A stretch of DNA of 64,000 nucleotides from the NCBI RefSeq assembly GCF_000377405.1, contig NZ_KB905020.1, positions 186,001 to 250,000 on the forward strand, given 5' to 3'. Shown piece by piece: positions 1 through 12,355 of this stretch; positions within the stretch are counted from its first letter, which is position 1; each line of letters begins with the position of its first letter. The position numbers were made by a program, and so were the translations under genes. Origin of the DNA: Thioalkalivibrio sp. ALE31 (lineage in GTDB: Bacteria > Pseudomonadota > Gammaproteobacteria > Ectothiorhodospirales > Ectothiorhodospiraceae). Below the pieces are notes generated by a model, which was not told the DNA's origin, made no database searches, and saw only the letters and a list, made by a program, of their open reading frames with translations.

Positions 1-46
1 GAACCGTTTTGAGGCGCGAAAAGCCGAGCCCCAGTGGTTACCCCTG

Positions 47-55
47 TGGTATGAT
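47..55 (+). promoter_or_regulatory. Extended -10 promoter of gyrA
   Basis: TG at 47-48, one spacer base and TATGAT at 50-55 form an extended -10 element about 35 bases before the gyrA start. No good -35 is visible at the usual distance, as expected for extended -10 promoters. It is the only promoter candidate before the long gyrA-led gene series. Confidence 0.5.
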
Positions 56-89
56 CGCGAGCTTGTTCAGACGGACGGCGTAACCCTCG

Positions 90-2704
<2,615 letters not shown>

Positions 2705-2708
<4 letters not shown>

Positions 2709-3787
2709 CGCGAGTGATGAACTTCAGCGCGGGGCCGGCGGCCCTGCCGCAGGCGGTACTCGAGCGGGCGCGTGACGAGCTGCTGGACTTCCGCGGGTCC
2801 GGGATGTCGGTGATGGAGATGAGTCACCGCGGCAAGCCGTTCATGGCCGTGGCCGAGAAGGCCGAGCAGGACCTGCGCAAGCTGATGAACATCCCCGAGA
2901 ACTATTCGGTCCTGTTCCTGCAGGGCGGGGCGACCGGACAGTTCGCGGCCATCCCGCTGAACCTGGCCAATGGCCAGAGCACCGACTACATCGATACCGG
3001 GGCCTGGTCCGGCAAGGCGATCAAGGAGGCCCAGAAATACGGGCCGGTGAACATCGTGGCGAGTTCGCAGGCAAGCGGCTACGACTCGATCCCGGATCGT
3101 GCCTCCTGGAACCTGGACCCCAATGCCGCCTACGTGCACTACACGCCGAACGAGACCATCGGCGGCGTGGAGTTTCCCGATATCCCGGATGTGGGTGACG
3201 TGCCGCTGGTCGCGGACATGTCCTCGACCATCCTGTCGCGCCCGATCGATGTCTCGAAGTTTGGCGTGATCTATGCCGGGGCGCAGAAGAATATTGGACC
3301 GGCCGGCCTGACCGTGGTGATCGTGCGCAACGACCTGCTGGAACGCGAGCGCCAGGCACCCGTGCCGGCGGTGCTGGACTGGGCCCTGCAGGCAAAGAAT
3401 GACTCGATGTACAACACCCCGCCGACCTTTGGCTGGTACCTGGCCGGGCTGGTGTTCGAGTGGCTCCTGGAGCAGGGCGGTCTGGAGGCGATGGCCGAGA
3501 TCAACCAGCGCAAGGCCGCGAAGCTCTACCAGTACATCGACAATTCCGCCTTCTACCGGAACCCGGTGGAGCCCGCGTCCCGCTCCTGGATGAACGTGCC
3601 GTTCATCCTCGCGGACGACGCCCTGGACGGGTCCTTCCTGAACGAGGCCGATGCGGCCGGCCTGTCCTCGCTGAAGGGCCACCGGTCGGTGGGCGGCATG
3701 CGCGCCAGCATCTACAACGCCGTTCCGGAGAGCGCCGTGGATGCGCTGATCGAGTTCATGGCGGACTTCGAAAACCGCCACGCCTGA
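2705..3787 (+). CDS. serC: Phosphoserine aminotransferase
   Basis: A 360-aa class V, PLP-dependent enzyme that transfers the amino group of glutamate to 3-phosphohydroxypyruvate in serine synthesis; the same enzyme often serves pyridoxine synthesis. The N-terminal FSAGPAALP and the [10 protein letters not shown] motif with the PLP lysine (Lys195) are both present, and the length is normal for the family. It overlaps gyrA by four bases and is followed 49 bases later by serA, so two consecutive steps of the phosphorylated serine pathway are adjacent. In Pseudomonas serC is followed directly by pheA. Confidence 0.97.
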
Positions 3788-3836
3788 TCCCGTCGAATCG
3801 CTGTTGCCGGGGACGCTACCGGACGAGGAGGTCGTG

Positions 3837-5000
3837 ATGTACCGGATTCAGACCTACAACAACATCGCCGTGCGCGGGCTGGATCGTTTCCCGCGTGACC
3901 ATTACGAGGTCGCCTCGGATATCAATCAGCCGGACGCGCTGATGCTGCGTTCCTTCGATCTGCATTCGGTGGAGATCCCGGATTCGGTCCTGGCGGTGGG
4001 GCGCGCCGGGAGCGGGGTCAACAATATCCCGGTGGCGGCCCTGTCCGAGCGCGGCGTGGCCGTGTTCAACGCCCCCGGCGCGAATGCCAATGCGGTGAAG
4101 GAACTGGTCATCGCCGGGCTGTTGCTGGGTGCCCGCAACCTGCTGCCGGCGGCTGGCTACGTGCAGGAACTGGACCCCTCGAAGGAAGACTTCATGTCCG
4201 CGGTGGAGCAGGGCAAGAAGAAGTTCACCGGCTTCGAACTGCCGGGCCGACGTCTGGCCGTGCTGGGCTTGGGGGCGATCGGGGTCGGCGTGGCCAATGC
4301 CGCCCGTGCGCTGGGCATGGAAGTGGTCGGTTTCGACCCCAAGGTCACGGTGGAAAACGCCTGGCGCCTGGATTCCGGCATCGAGCGGGCGCGCTCGGTG
4401 GAGGCGGCCATGGAAGGGGCCGACGCCGTCACCGTACACGTGCCGCTGACCGAGAATACCGCCAACCTGGTGAACGCCAAGACGCTGGCCGGCATGAACC
4501 CCGGGGCGATGGTGCTCAACCTGGCCCGCGAGGGGATCGTGGATGACGCCGCGGTGCGCGAAGGGCTGGATGCGGATCGACTGCATGCCTACATCACGGA
4601 CTTTCCGGTACAGGGCATGGTGGGGCACCCGCGGGTGATCACCCTGCCGCATCTGGGCGCCTCGACGACCGAATCCGAGGAGAACTGCGCGGTCATGATC
4701 GCCGACCAGCTCCGGGACTACCTGGAGAACGGCAACGTGGTGAACTCCGTGAACCTGCCGACCCTGGTGCTGGACCGCAAGGGAGATACCCGCATCGCGA
4801 TTATCAACCGGAACCTGCCGGACCGGGTCGGGCGCATCTCGCACACGCTGGGCGAATCGAATATCAACATCCTGCACCTGATGAATGACTCCCGTGGCGA
4901 TCTGGCCTACACCCTGATGGACGTGGACGGCCACCCCGACGCGGAGACCCTGGACGCCCTGCACCGGATCGACGGCGTGCTGCGGGCCCGGGTGCTATAG
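3837..5000 (+). CDS. serA: D-3-phosphoglycerate dehydrogenase
   Basis: A 387-aa NAD-dependent enzyme of the first committed step of serine synthesis. The Rossmann motif GLGAIG lies at residues 144-149, the substrate/catalytic Arg231 is in LAREGIVDD, and the catalytic His272 is in PHLGAS. A C-terminal ACT domain (about 317-387) suggests feedback by serine. It is the short form, without the intervening domain of the 500-aa actinobacterial type. The ATG at 3837 is preferred because GAGGAG (3825-3830) sits six bases upstream; an in-frame TTG at 3804 has no such site. serA lies between serC and pheA. Confidence 0.95.
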   Translation: MYRIQTYNNIAVRGLDRFPRDHYEVASDINQPDALMLRSFDLHSVEIPDSVLAVGRAGSGVNNIPVAALSERGVAVFNAPGANANAVKELVIAGLLLGARNLLPAAGYVQELDPSKEDFMSAVEQGKKKFTGFELPGRRLAVLGLGAIGVGVANAARALGMEVVGFDPKVTVENAWRLDSGIERARSVEAAMEGADAVTVHVPLTENTANLVNAKTLAGMNPGAMVLNLAREGIVDDAAVREGLDADRLHAYITDFPVQGMVGHPRVITLPHLGASTTESEENCAVMIADQLRDYLENGNVVNSVNLPTLVLDRKGDTRIAIINRNLPDRVGRISHTLGESNINILHLMNDSRGDLAYTLMDVDGHPDAETLDALHRIDGVLRARVL

Positions 5001-5003
5001 GCG

Positions 5004-6119
5004 ATGGCCGGGGATCCGCATTCGTCGCCATCCGCCGAGGACCGCGAAGACCTCGCGGCCCTGCGCGCGCGTATCGACGCGCTGGATGCCGAGCTCCTGG
5101 AGCGGCTGAGCGAGCGCGCCCGCTGCGCCGAGGCGGTGGCGCGGGTCAAGCGCAGCCAGGAGAGCGACCCGGTGTTCTACCGTCCGGAGCGCGAGGCCGA
5201 GATCCTTCGGCGGGTGCGCGAACGGAATCCCGGCCCGCTGTCCGACGAGGCCATCACGCGGCTGTTCCGCGAGATCATGTCCGAGTGCCTGGCGCTCGAG
5301 CATCCGCTCCATGTCGCCTATCTCGGACCGGTGGGGACCTTCACTCACCTGGCGGCGCGCAAGCACTTCGGCCATGCCGTCGAGACCCAGCCGCTGGCCT
5401 CGATCGATGCGGTGTTCGGCGCGGTGGAGACCGGGCGCGCGCAGTTCGGCGTGGTTCCCATCGAGAACAGCTCCGAGGGGGTCGTCACCCACACCGTGGA
5501 CTGCTTCATGGATTCCTCCCTCCAGATCTGTGGCGAGGTCGTGACCCCGATCCACCACCACTTGCTGTCCCGGGCCGAGGATCTCGGGCAGGTACGGCGG
5601 GTCCTCGCGCATGCGCAGGCGCTGGCGCAATGCCGCCAGTGGCTGGATAGCGAGCTGCCCCATGCCGAGCGCGAGGCGGTCTCCAGCAACGCCCGCGCGG
5701 CCGAGATCGCGGCACAGGATTCGACCGCGGCGGCGCTGGCCAGCCAGGCGGCGGCCGAACACTACGACGTCCCGGTGCGGGCCCCGCATGTGGAGGATCG
5801 CGCCGACAACACGACCCGTTTCCTGATCATCGGCTCTGGGACCACGCAACCCAGCGGGGCGGACCGTACATCGGTGATGCTGAGTACCGCCAACCGGCCG
5901 GGGTCGCTGTATTCGCTGCTCAAGCCGATCGCGGAGGCCGGCATCAGCCTGACCCGGATCGAGTCGCGCCCCTCGCGCTGCACGCCGTGGAACTACGTGT
6001 TCTTTCTCGATCTGGTCGGGCACCAGCAGGACCCGTTGATCCGCGACTGCCTGGAGCAGCTGCGCGCCAGTGCCGATACCGTCAAGGTCCTGGGGAGCTA
6101 TCCCCAGGCCGCCACCTGA
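5004..6119 (+). CDS. pheA: Bifunctional chorismate mutase/prephenate dehydratase
   Basis: A 371-aa P-protein that converts chorismate to prephenate and then to phenylpyruvate. An AroQ-type chorismate mutase helix bundle (about 16-95) is followed by the prephenate dehydratase domain (about 103-275, catalytic TRF at 271-273) and a C-terminal ACT domain (about 288-365). The ACT domain has the ESRP motif at 320-323 that binds phenylalanine, so feedback inhibition is expected. The start is only three bases after the serA stop, which implies coupled translation. Confidence 0.97.
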   Translation: MAGDPHSSPSAEDREDLAALRARIDALDAELLERLSERARCAEAVARVKRSQESDPVFYRPEREAEILRRVRERNPGPLSDEAITRLFREIMSECLALEHPLHVAYLGPVGTFTHLAARKHFGHAVETQPLASIDAVFGAVETGRAQFGVVPIENSSEGVVTHTVDCFMDSSLQICGEVVTPIHHHLLSRAEDLGQVRRVLAHAQALAQCRQWLDSELPHAEREAVSSNARAAEIAAQDSTAAALASQAAAEHYDVPVRAPHVEDRADNTTRFLIIGSGTTQPSGADRTSVMLSTANRPGSLYSLLKPIAEAGISLTRIESRPSRCTPWNYVFFLDLVGHQQDPLIRDCLEQLRASADTVKVLGSYPQAAT

Positions 6120-6151
6120 CACGCCCACCCGCTATCCCCGAGGTTTCCCGC

Positions 6152-7309
6152 ATGGCATCCAACCCTTCCGTATCCGCTGCGGCCGGCCCGGGCTTTGATC
6201 CCGAGGCCCTGGCGGTCGCCGGGGTCCAGGGCCTCAGCCCGTATCAGCCCGGCAAGCCCGTCGCCGCACTGGAGCGCGAACTGGGTATTCGCCAGGCGAT
6301 CAAGCTGGCCTCCAACGAGAACCCCCTGGGCCCGTCGCCGCTTGCGGTGGAGGCGGGCCGCGCGGCGCTGGCCGAGGCCCATGTCTATCCCGACGGGAAC
6401 GGCTTCGAGCTGAAGGCGCGACTGGCCGAGCGCCACGGCGTCGCCCCGGAACAGATCACGCTCGGAAACGGCTCCAACGAGGTGCTGGAGCTGGTCGCGC
6501 GCACCTGGCTGGCACCGGGGCGAGCCGCCGTGTTTTCCGCGCATGCGTTTGCGGTTTACCCGCTGGTTACCCAGGCGGTCGATGCCGAGGCACGGGTCGC
6601 GCCCGCGCTGGGGGCCGACCATCCGGAGCAGCCCTTCGGGCATGATCTCGAGGCCATGCGGGCACGGGTGGATGGCGACGTGCGCGTGGTGTTCGTGGCC
6701 AATCCGAACAATCCCACCGGGACCTGGCTGGAGGGTTCGGCGCTGGAGGCCTTCGTGGCGGCGATGCCGGCGACCACCGTGGTGGTCGTGGACGAGGCCT
6801 ATTTCGAATACGTCGAGGCAGCCGGGTATCCGGACACTACGCAGTGGCTGGATCGCTACCCAAACCTGATCGTGACCCGGACCTTCTCCAAGATCCAGGG
6901 CCTGGCCGGACTGCGCCTGGGGTACGCGGTCAGTTCCCCGGCGGTCGCCGACCTGCTCAACCGGGTCCGACAGCCGTTCAATGTCAACGCCATTGCCCAG
7001 GCCGCGGGCCTTGCGGCGCTGGACGATACCGCGCATGTGGAGAGATCGGTGGCCGTCAACCGCGACGGGTTGCGGCAGGTGACAGCGGCCCTGCGGGATA
7101 AGGGGCTGCGTGTGATTCCGTCGGTGGGGAACTTCGTGACCTTTGACACCGGGCGTGATCCGGCCCCGGTATACGAAGGCCTGCTGCGCGAGGGCGTCAT
7201 CACGCGGCCGGTGGAGAATTACGGCCTGCCCGGTCACCTGCGGGTCACCCTCTCGACCCGGGAAGACAACGACCGCTTCCTCGCGGCACTCGACAAGGTC
7301 CTGGCGTGA
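6152..7309 (+). CDS. hisC: Histidinol-phosphate / aromatic aminotransferase
   Basis: A 385-aa fold-type I PLP aminotransferase of the HisC family, with NPNNPTG near 194-200 and the PLP lysine Lys247 in TFSKIQGLAG. HisC proteins act on histidinol phosphate. The copy in this pheA-tyrA position, often called hisH-b or hisC2 in related bacteria, is thought to transaminate phenylpyruvate, 4-hydroxyphenylpyruvate or prephenate, so an aromatic role is likely by context. The ATG at 6152 gives the usual family length. The stop overlaps the tyrA start (GTGA). Confidence 0.93.
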   Translation: MASNPSVSAAAGPGFDPEALAVAGVQGLSPYQPGKPVAALERELGIRQAIKLASNENPLGPSPLAVEAGRAALAEAHVYPDGNGFELKARLAERHGVAPEQITLGNGSNEVLELVARTWLAPGRAAVFSAHAFAVYPLVTQAVDAEARVAPALGADHPEQPFGHDLEAMRARVDGDVRVVFVANPNNPTGTWLEGSALEAFVAAMPATTVVVVDEAYFEYVEAAGYPDTTQWLDRYPNLIVTRTFSKIQGLAGLRLGYAVSSPAVADLLNRVRQPFNVNAIAQAAGLAALDDTAHVERSVAVNRDGLRQVTAALRDKGLRVIPSVGNFVTFDTGRDPAPVYEGLLREGVITRPVENYGLPGHLRVTLSTREDNDRFLAALDKVLA

Positions 7310-8187
7310 TCGAACGGCTGGTCATCTTTGGCGTCGGCCTGATCGGCGGCTCGCTGGCGCTGGCCCTGCGCGAGGCCGGCGCGGTCCGCGAGGTCGTCGG
7401 CTGCTCGCGCAATGCCGACAACCTGCGCGAAGCCAAGCGGCTGGGCGTGATCGACCGCTGGACCACGGACGTCGCCGCGGCCGCGGAGGGCGCCGACCTG
7501 GGCGTGCTCGCCGTGCCATTGGGCGCGATGGAGCCGCTCGCCCGCGACCTGGCGGCCGCCTGGCCCGAGGACAGCCCGCTAACCGACGTGGGCAGCAGCA
7601 AGCAGGCGGTGATCGATGCGGTGGGCGCCGGCTTCGGTGCGGTCCCGCGCGCCTTCGTGCCCGGCCACCCGATCGCCGGGACCGAGAAAAGCGGGGTAGG
7701 GGCCGCCTTCCCCAGTCTGTTCCGCGATCGCCTGGTGATCCTGACGCCGGCCGATGCCACCAACCCGCTGGCCACGGACCGCGTGGCGGCCATGTGGCAG
7801 GCCGCCGGCGCGCGGGTCGAATACATGACCCCGGCGCATCATGACCGGGTCCTGGCCGCGACCAGCCACCTGCCGCATGTGCTCGCGTTCACGCTGGTCT
7901 CGTCGCTGGCGAACATGAGCGAACGCGACGAGATCTTTCACTACGCCGCCGGCGGGTTTCGCGACTTCACGCGCATCGCCTCCAGTGACCCGGTGGTCTG
8001 GCGCGATATCTGCCTGGCCAACCGCGACGCCATCCTCGAGGTCATCGGGCAATACCAGAACGACCTCGAGACGCTGCGCGGCGCGATCGAACGCGGCGAT
8101 GCCGCCACCATCGAACAAAGCTTTGAACATGCCAAGGAAACCCGCGATCGCCTCTGCGACCCCGCGGATGCACAACTGGATACCTGA
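7306..8187 (+). CDS. tyrA: Prephenate/arogenate dehydrogenase
   Basis: A 293-aa NAD(P)-dependent TyrA that makes 4-hydroxyphenylpyruvate (or tyrosine from arogenate). The nucleotide-binding loop GVGLIGG is at 9-15, the catalytic His121 lies in PGHPIAGTEKSG, and a second conserved segment is SHLPHVLAF. No chorismate mutase or ACT domain is present. The start is GTG, overlapping the hisC stop by four bases. In many pseudomonads tyrA is fused to aroA; here the stop is six bases before a separate aroA start. Confidence 0.95.
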   Translation: MIERLVIFGVGLIGGSLALALREAGAVREVVGCSRNADNLREAKRLGVIDRWTTDVAAAAEGADLGVLAVPLGAMEPLARDLAAAWPEDSPLTDVGSSKQAVIDAVGAGFGAVPRAFVPGHPIAGTEKSGVGAAFPSLFRDRLVILTPADATNPLATDRVAAMWQAAGARVEYMTPAHHDRVLAATSHLPHVLAFTLVSSLANMSERDEIFHYAAGGFRDFTRIASSDPVVWRDICLANRDAILEVIGQYQNDLETLRGAIERGDAATIEQSFEHAKETRDRLCDPADAQLDT

Positions 8188-8193
8188 AACCCC

Positions 8194-9498
8194 ATGAATA
8201 CCTTTACCGTACAGCCCGGAGGCCAGCTTGCGGGCCACGCCCGCGTGCCGGGCGACAAATCGATTTCCCACCGCGCCATCATGCTCGGGGCGCTGGCCGA
8301 GGGCGAGACCCATGTGACCGGCTTTCTCGAAGGGGCGGATTGCATCGCCACGCTGGAGGCCTTCCGCGCGATGGGCGTGGCCATCGAACGCACCGGACCG
8401 GGCTGCGTGCGCATCCAGGGCGCCGGTCTTCGCGGGCTGCAGGCCCCGCCGACTGCGCTGGACATGGGCAACTCGGGGACCGCGATGCGGCTGCTGTGCG
8501 GGGTCCTCGCCGGGCAGGCCTTCGACAGTGAACTGGTCGGCGATCGCTCCCTCTCCGGGCGTCCGATGCGCCGGGTCACCAACCCGCTGGCCCGCATGGG
8601 GGCCAGGATCGAGACCAGCGATGCCGGGACGCCCCCCCTGCGGGTGCACGGCGGCGCCTCCCTGCGGGGTACCGACCATGTGCTCGAGGTCGCCAGCGCC
8701 CAGGTCAAATCCGCCCTGCTACTGGCAGGCCTGTGGGCAGATGGCAAGACCTGCGTCACCGAGCCGGCACCCACGCGGGATCACACCGAACGCATGCTGG
8801 CCGGCTTCGGTTACGCAGTCGAACGCGACGGGCCTCGGGCCTGCGTCGAGGGGGGTGGCCGGCTGGTCGCGAGTCCGGTCGATGTGCCGGCGGATATCTC
8901 CTCGGCCGCCTTTTTCCTGGTCGGGGCCTCGATCGCGGCCGGTTCGCGCATGCGTCTGGAGCATGTCGGCATCAATCCGACCCGCACCGGTGTGATCGAT
9001 ATCCTGCGCCTGATGGGCGCCGAGATCCGCATCCTCAACGAACGCGAGGCAGGCGGCGAGCCGGTGGCGGATCTGGAGGTCGAGGCCGCCCCGCTCAAGG
9101 GGATCCAGATTCCGGAGCACCTGGTGCCGCTGGCGATCGACGAATTCCCCGCGATCTTCGTCGCCGCGGCCTGCGCCGAGGGCGAGACCGTACTGACCGG
9201 CGCCGAGGAGCTGCGGGTCAAGGAGAGCGACCGTATCCAGGTGATGGCGGACGGCCTCGCCGCACTCGGCGTCGACTGCGCGGTGCAGCCGGATGGTATC
9301 CGGATCCGGGGTGGCGACGGCTTCACCGGTGGCGAGATCAACAGTCATGGCGACCACCGTATCGCCATGTCATTCGCGATGGCGGGTCTGCGGGCCACCG
9401 CCCCCATCCGGATCCACGATTGCGCGAACGTGGGTACATCCTTCCCCGGCTTTGTGGCGCTTGCACGCGAGGCCGGTCTGCAGCTGGAGGCCGCATGA
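8194..9498 (+). CDS. aroA: 3-phosphoshikimate 1-carboxyvinyltransferase (EPSP synthase)
   Basis: A 434-aa EPSP synthase that joins shikimate 3-phosphate and phosphoenolpyruvate in the shikimate pathway. It shows the set of motifs used to define class II enzymes: GDKS (20-23), SAQVK (168-172), RDHTE (195-199) and NPTR. In the loop that sets glyphosate sensitivity the sequence is GNSGTA with Gly95, not the Ala of the tolerant CP4-type enzyme, so high tolerance is not predicted from this residue. It follows tyrA after six bases and overlaps cmk by ATGA. Confidence 0.96.
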   Translation: MNTFTVQPGGQLAGHARVPGDKSISHRAIMLGALAEGETHVTGFLEGADCIATLEAFRAMGVAIERTGPGCVRIQGAGLRGLQAPPTALDMGNSGTAMRLLCGVLAGQAFDSELVGDRSLSGRPMRRVTNPLARMGARIETSDAGTPPLRVHGGASLRGTDHVLEVASAQVKSALLLAGLWADGKTCVTEPAPTRDHTERMLAGFGYAVERDGPRACVEGGGRLVASPVDVPADISSAAFFLVGASIAAGSRMRLEHVGINPTRTGVIDILRLMGAEIRILNEREAGGEPVADLEVEAAPLKGIQIPEHLVPLAIDEFPAIFVAAACAEGETVLTGAEELRVKESDRIQVMADGLAALGVDCAVQPDGIRIRGGDGFTGGEINSHGDHRIAMSFAMAGLRATAPIRIHDCANVGTSFPGFVALAREAGLQLEAA

Positions 9499-10202
9499 GT
9501 TCGGAAATTCCGGTACTGACCATCGACGGCCCGGGCGGGGCCGGCAAGGGCACGGTCTGCATGCGCGTGGCCGCCGCCATGGGCTGGCATCTGCTGGACA
9601 GCGGAGCGCTGTACCGTCTGTTGGGGCTGGCGGCACGCCAGCACGGGGTCGAGCTGACCGACGAGGCCGCGCTCGCTCGACTGGCCGCCGGTCTCGACGT
9701 CGACTTCGAGGTGAATCGAGACGCCACGGCGGTGACGACCCTGCTGGAGGGGGCGCCGGTCGATCAGCTGCTGCGCACCGAACAGGCGGGCAGCGATGCC
9801 TCCCGGGTGGCCGCCATCCCGGCCGTTCGCGATGCCCTGCTGGAGCGCCAGCGCGGCTTCGCCAAGCCCCCCGGGCTGGTCGCGGACGGGCGCGATATGG
9901 GGACCGTGGTCTTCCCCGCGGCGGACCTGAAGATCTTTCTCACGGCCTCCGCCGAGGAAAGGGCGCGCCGGCGTTACATGCAGTTGAAGGAACAAGGACT
10001 TAGTGCTAATCTCTCCGCCCTTCAGGACGAGATGGAGGCCCGCGACCGTCGCGACCGCGAACGCAGCGTGGCCCCCCTCAAGCCCGCCGAAGATGCCTGG
10101 GAACTGGATACCACGGACCTCGACATCGTTGGCGTGGTGGACATGATCCTGGAGCGCCTCCGGGACGTACTCCCGGAACAAAGCCCCCGCCCCGCGGAAT
10201 AA
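9495..10202 (+). CDS. cmk: Cytidylate kinase
   Basis: A 235-aa CMP/dCMP kinase with the P-loop GPGGAGKGT close to the N-terminus, the [11 protein letters not shown] substrate segment and a C-terminal LID with ERARRRY and RDRRDRER. It supplies CDP and dCDP. The start overlaps the aroA stop (ATGA). The cmk-rpsA order is conserved in gammaproteobacteria. The 85-base gap to rpsA carries the rpsA leader. Confidence 0.96.
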   Translation: MSSEIPVLTIDGPGGAGKGTVCMRVAAAMGWHLLDSGALYRLLGLAARQHGVELTDEAALARLAAGLDVDFEVNRDATAVTTLLEGAPVDQLLRTEQAGSDASRVAAIPAVRDALLERQRGFAKPPGLVADGRDMGTVVFPAADLKIFLTASAEERARRRYMQLKEQGLSANLSALQDEMEARDRRDRERSVAPLKPAEDAWELDTTDLDIVGVVDMILERLRDVLPEQSPRPAE

Positions 10203-10238
10203 GCCGTCGGAAGCGGGATCATCAACGTCTAGAACTGG

Positions 10239-10257
10239 TTGCAGGAAGTTTCTGCAA
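10239..10257 (+). promoter_or_regulatory. Hairpin in the rpsA leader
   Basis: TTGCAG and CTGCAA form a six-pair stem around a purine-rich loop, 30 bases before the rpsA start. The start itself has only a weak Shine-Dalgarno sequence. In E. coli, rpsA is translated through leader hairpins that bind S1 and allow autorepression; this hairpin fits that arrangement, by analogy only. Confidence 0.35.
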
Positions 10258-10287
10258 GCATTTGTTAAACCACAGGTTCACAAATCC

Positions 10288-11958
10288 ATGAGTGAAAGTT
10301 TCGCGCAACTGCTCGAAGAGAGCATGGCCTACACCCAGATGCAGCCGGGTGCCATCCTCAGTGCCACCGTCATTGAGGTCACCCCGGACGTCGTCGTGGT
10401 GAACGCCGGCCTGAAGTCCGAGGGGGTCATCCCCACCGAGCAGTTCATGAACGACGAGGGTGAGCTCGAGGTCAAGGTCGGCGATGTCGTCGAAGTGGCC
10501 CTCGAGACCCCGGAAGACGGTTTCGGCGAGACGCGCATGTCGCGCGAAAAGGCCAAGCGGGCCAAGGCCTGGGACCGTCTCGAAGCTGCGATGGAAGAAG
10601 AGCAGTACGTCACCGGCAAGATCTCCGGCAAGGTCAAGGGCGGTTACACCGTCGAGCTGGGCGATATCCGTGCGTTCCTGCCCGGTTCACTCGTGGATGT
10701 CCGTCCGGTGCGCGATACCGCGTATCTGGAAGGCAAGGAGCTGGAATTCAAGCTCATCAAGCTGGATCGCCGCCGCAACAACGTGGTCGTGTCGCGCCGC
10801 GCCGTGGTCGAGCAGGAATACAGCGCCGAGCGCGAGGAACTGCTGAAGAACCTGCAGGAAGGCGCGCAGGTCAAGGGCATCGTCAAGAACCTCACCGATT
10901 ACGGTGCGTTCCTGGATCTGGGCGGCATCGACGGCCTGCTGCACATCACCGACATGGCCTGGAAGCGCGTCAAGCATCCGTCCGACGTGGTCGAGATCGG
11001 CCAGGAAGTCGAGGTCAAGGTCCTGAAGTTCGATCGCGAGCGCATGCGTGTGTCGCTGGGCCTGAAGCAGCTGGGCGAGGATCCGTGGGAGAACATCACC
11101 CGCCGTTACCCGACCGGCACCCGCATCTTCGGCAAGGTCACCAACATCACCGACTACGGCTGCTTCGTGGAAATCGAAGACGGCGTGGAAGGCCTGGTGC
11201 ACGTGTCCGAGATGGACTGGACCAACAAGAACGTCAACCCGGGCAAGATGGTCGCGATCGGCGACGAGGTCGAGGTGATGATCCTGGACCTGGACGAAGA
11301 ACGCCGCCGCATCTCGCTGGGCATGAAGCAGTGCCAGTCGAATCCGTGGGACGACTTCGCGGCCAACCACAACCGCGGCGAGAAGGTCAGCGGCCAGATC
11401 AAGTCGATCACCGATTTCGGCGTGTTCGTGGGCCTGGAAGGTGGCATCGACGGCCTGATCCACCTTTCCGATCTGTCCTGGCACGAAGCGGGCGAAGAAG
11501 CCATTCGCAACTTCAAGAAGGGTGACGAGGTCGAGGCCGTGGTCCTGTCCGTGGATCCCGAGCGCGAGCGTATCTCCCTGGGCCTGAAGCAGCTGGATCG
11601 CGATCCGTTCGCCAACTTCGTGGCCGAGCACAGCAAGGGCAGCATTGTCTCCGGCACGGTCAAGGAAGTGGATGCCAAGGCAGCCGTGGTCGAACTGGCT
11701 GACGGCATCGACGGCATCCTGCGCGCGGCCGATATCTCCCAGGACCGCGTGGAAGACGCCAGCACCGTGCTGAAGGTGGGCGATACGGTCGAGGCCAAGT
11801 TCATGGGCGTCGACAAGAAGACCCGCGCCATCAGCCTGTCGATCAAGGCCAAGGACCGGGCGGAAGAAGCCGAGATGGTCTCCGACTACGGCAGTAATGC
11901 CGGCGGCGGTACCACGCTGGGCGATCTGCTGAAGGAACAGATGGACAAGAACGACTAA
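10288..11958 (+). CDS. rpsA: 30S ribosomal protein S1
   Basis: A 556-aa S1 protein built of six consecutive S1/OB-fold repeats (roughly 20-86, 104-170, 191-259, 276-346, 363-433 and 450-519), the full-length gammaproteobacterial architecture. It unfolds and delivers mRNA to the 30S subunit. The length matches the 557-aa E. coli protein. The ATG at 10288 starts the conserved [12 protein letters not shown]. It is followed by a stem-loop with a T-tract, so most transcripts probably stop before ihfB. Confidence 0.98.
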   Translation: MSESFAQLLEESMAYTQMQPGAILSATVIEVTPDVVVVNAGLKSEGVIPTEQFMNDEGELEVKVGDVVEVALETPEDGFGETRMSREKAKRAKAWDRLEAAMEEEQYVTGKISGKVKGGYTVELGDIRAFLPGSLVDVRPVRDTAYLEGKELEFKLIKLDRRRNNVVVSRRAVVEQEYSAEREELLKNLQEGAQVKGIVKNLTDYGAFLDLGGIDGLLHITDMAWKRVKHPSDVVEIGQEVEVKVLKFDRERMRVSLGLKQLGEDPWENITRRYPTGTRIFGKVTNITDYGCFVEIEDGVEGLVHVSEMDWTNKNVNPGKMVAIGDEVEVMILDLDEERRRISLGMKQCQSNPWDDFAANHNRGEKVSGQIKSITDFGVFVGLEGGIDGLIHLSDLSWHEAGEEAIRNFKKGDEVEAVVLSVDPERERISLGLKQLDRDPFANFVAEHSKGSIVSGTVKEVDAKAAVVELADGIDGILRAADISQDRVEDASTVLKVGDTVEAKFMGVDKKTRAISLSIKAKDRAEEAEMVSDYGSNAGGGTTLGDLLKEQMDKND

Positions 11959-11971
11959 GTCCGTTCCGTCG

Positions 11972-12009
11972 TGGCCCGCGGTGCCAAGGGGTGCCGTGGG
12001 CCATTTTGT
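11972..12009 (+). terminator. Rho-independent terminator after rpsA
   Basis: A 14-pair stem (11972-11985 with 11990-12003, including three G-T pairs) with a four-base loop is followed by TTTTGT. A second small hairpin, CCGG-GAAA-CCGG at 12011-12022, follows. It lies between rpsA and ihfB and probably lowers read-through from the highly expressed rpsA. Confidence 0.7.
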
Positions 12010-12051
12010 ACCGGGAAACCGGATTTCCTTCCTGTCTGTGACGAGTGCCAG

Positions 12052-12348
12052 ATGACCAAATCGGAATTGATCGAGAACCTCGCCCGGAAGTCACCTCATC
12101 TGCCAGCCAGGGACGTGGAGATGTCCGTCAAGGCATTGCTCGAACGCATGAGCCACGCGCTGGCGAACGGGCAACGGGTGGAGATTCGCGGCTTTGGCAG
12201 CTTTTCGCTGCACTTCCGGCCACCCCGACTGGGCCGGAACCCCAAGACCGGTGAAGGCGTTGCCTTGCCCGGCAAGCATGTCCCTCATTTCAAGCCCGGC
12301 AAGGAATTGCGCGAACGGGTAAACGATTCTGTAGCCGAAAACGGCTAG
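12052..12348 (+). CDS. ihfB: Integration host factor subunit beta
   Basis: A 98-aa HU/IHF-family DNA-bending protein, slightly longer than E. coli IhfB (94 aa). [10 protein letters not shown] opens the protein, and the DNA-binding arm with the intercalating proline is in [24 protein letters not shown] is the family signature. The ATG at 12052 is chosen because conserved sequence starts there. A longer in-frame opening from 11971 would read through the rpsA terminator. Its position downstream of rpsA is conserved. Confidence 0.95.
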   Translation: MTKSELIENLARKSPHLPARDVEMSVKALLERMSHALANGQRVEIRGFGSFSLHFRPPRLGRNPKTGEGVALPGKHVPHFKPGKELRERVNDSVAENG

Positions 12349-12355
12349 ACCGTCC

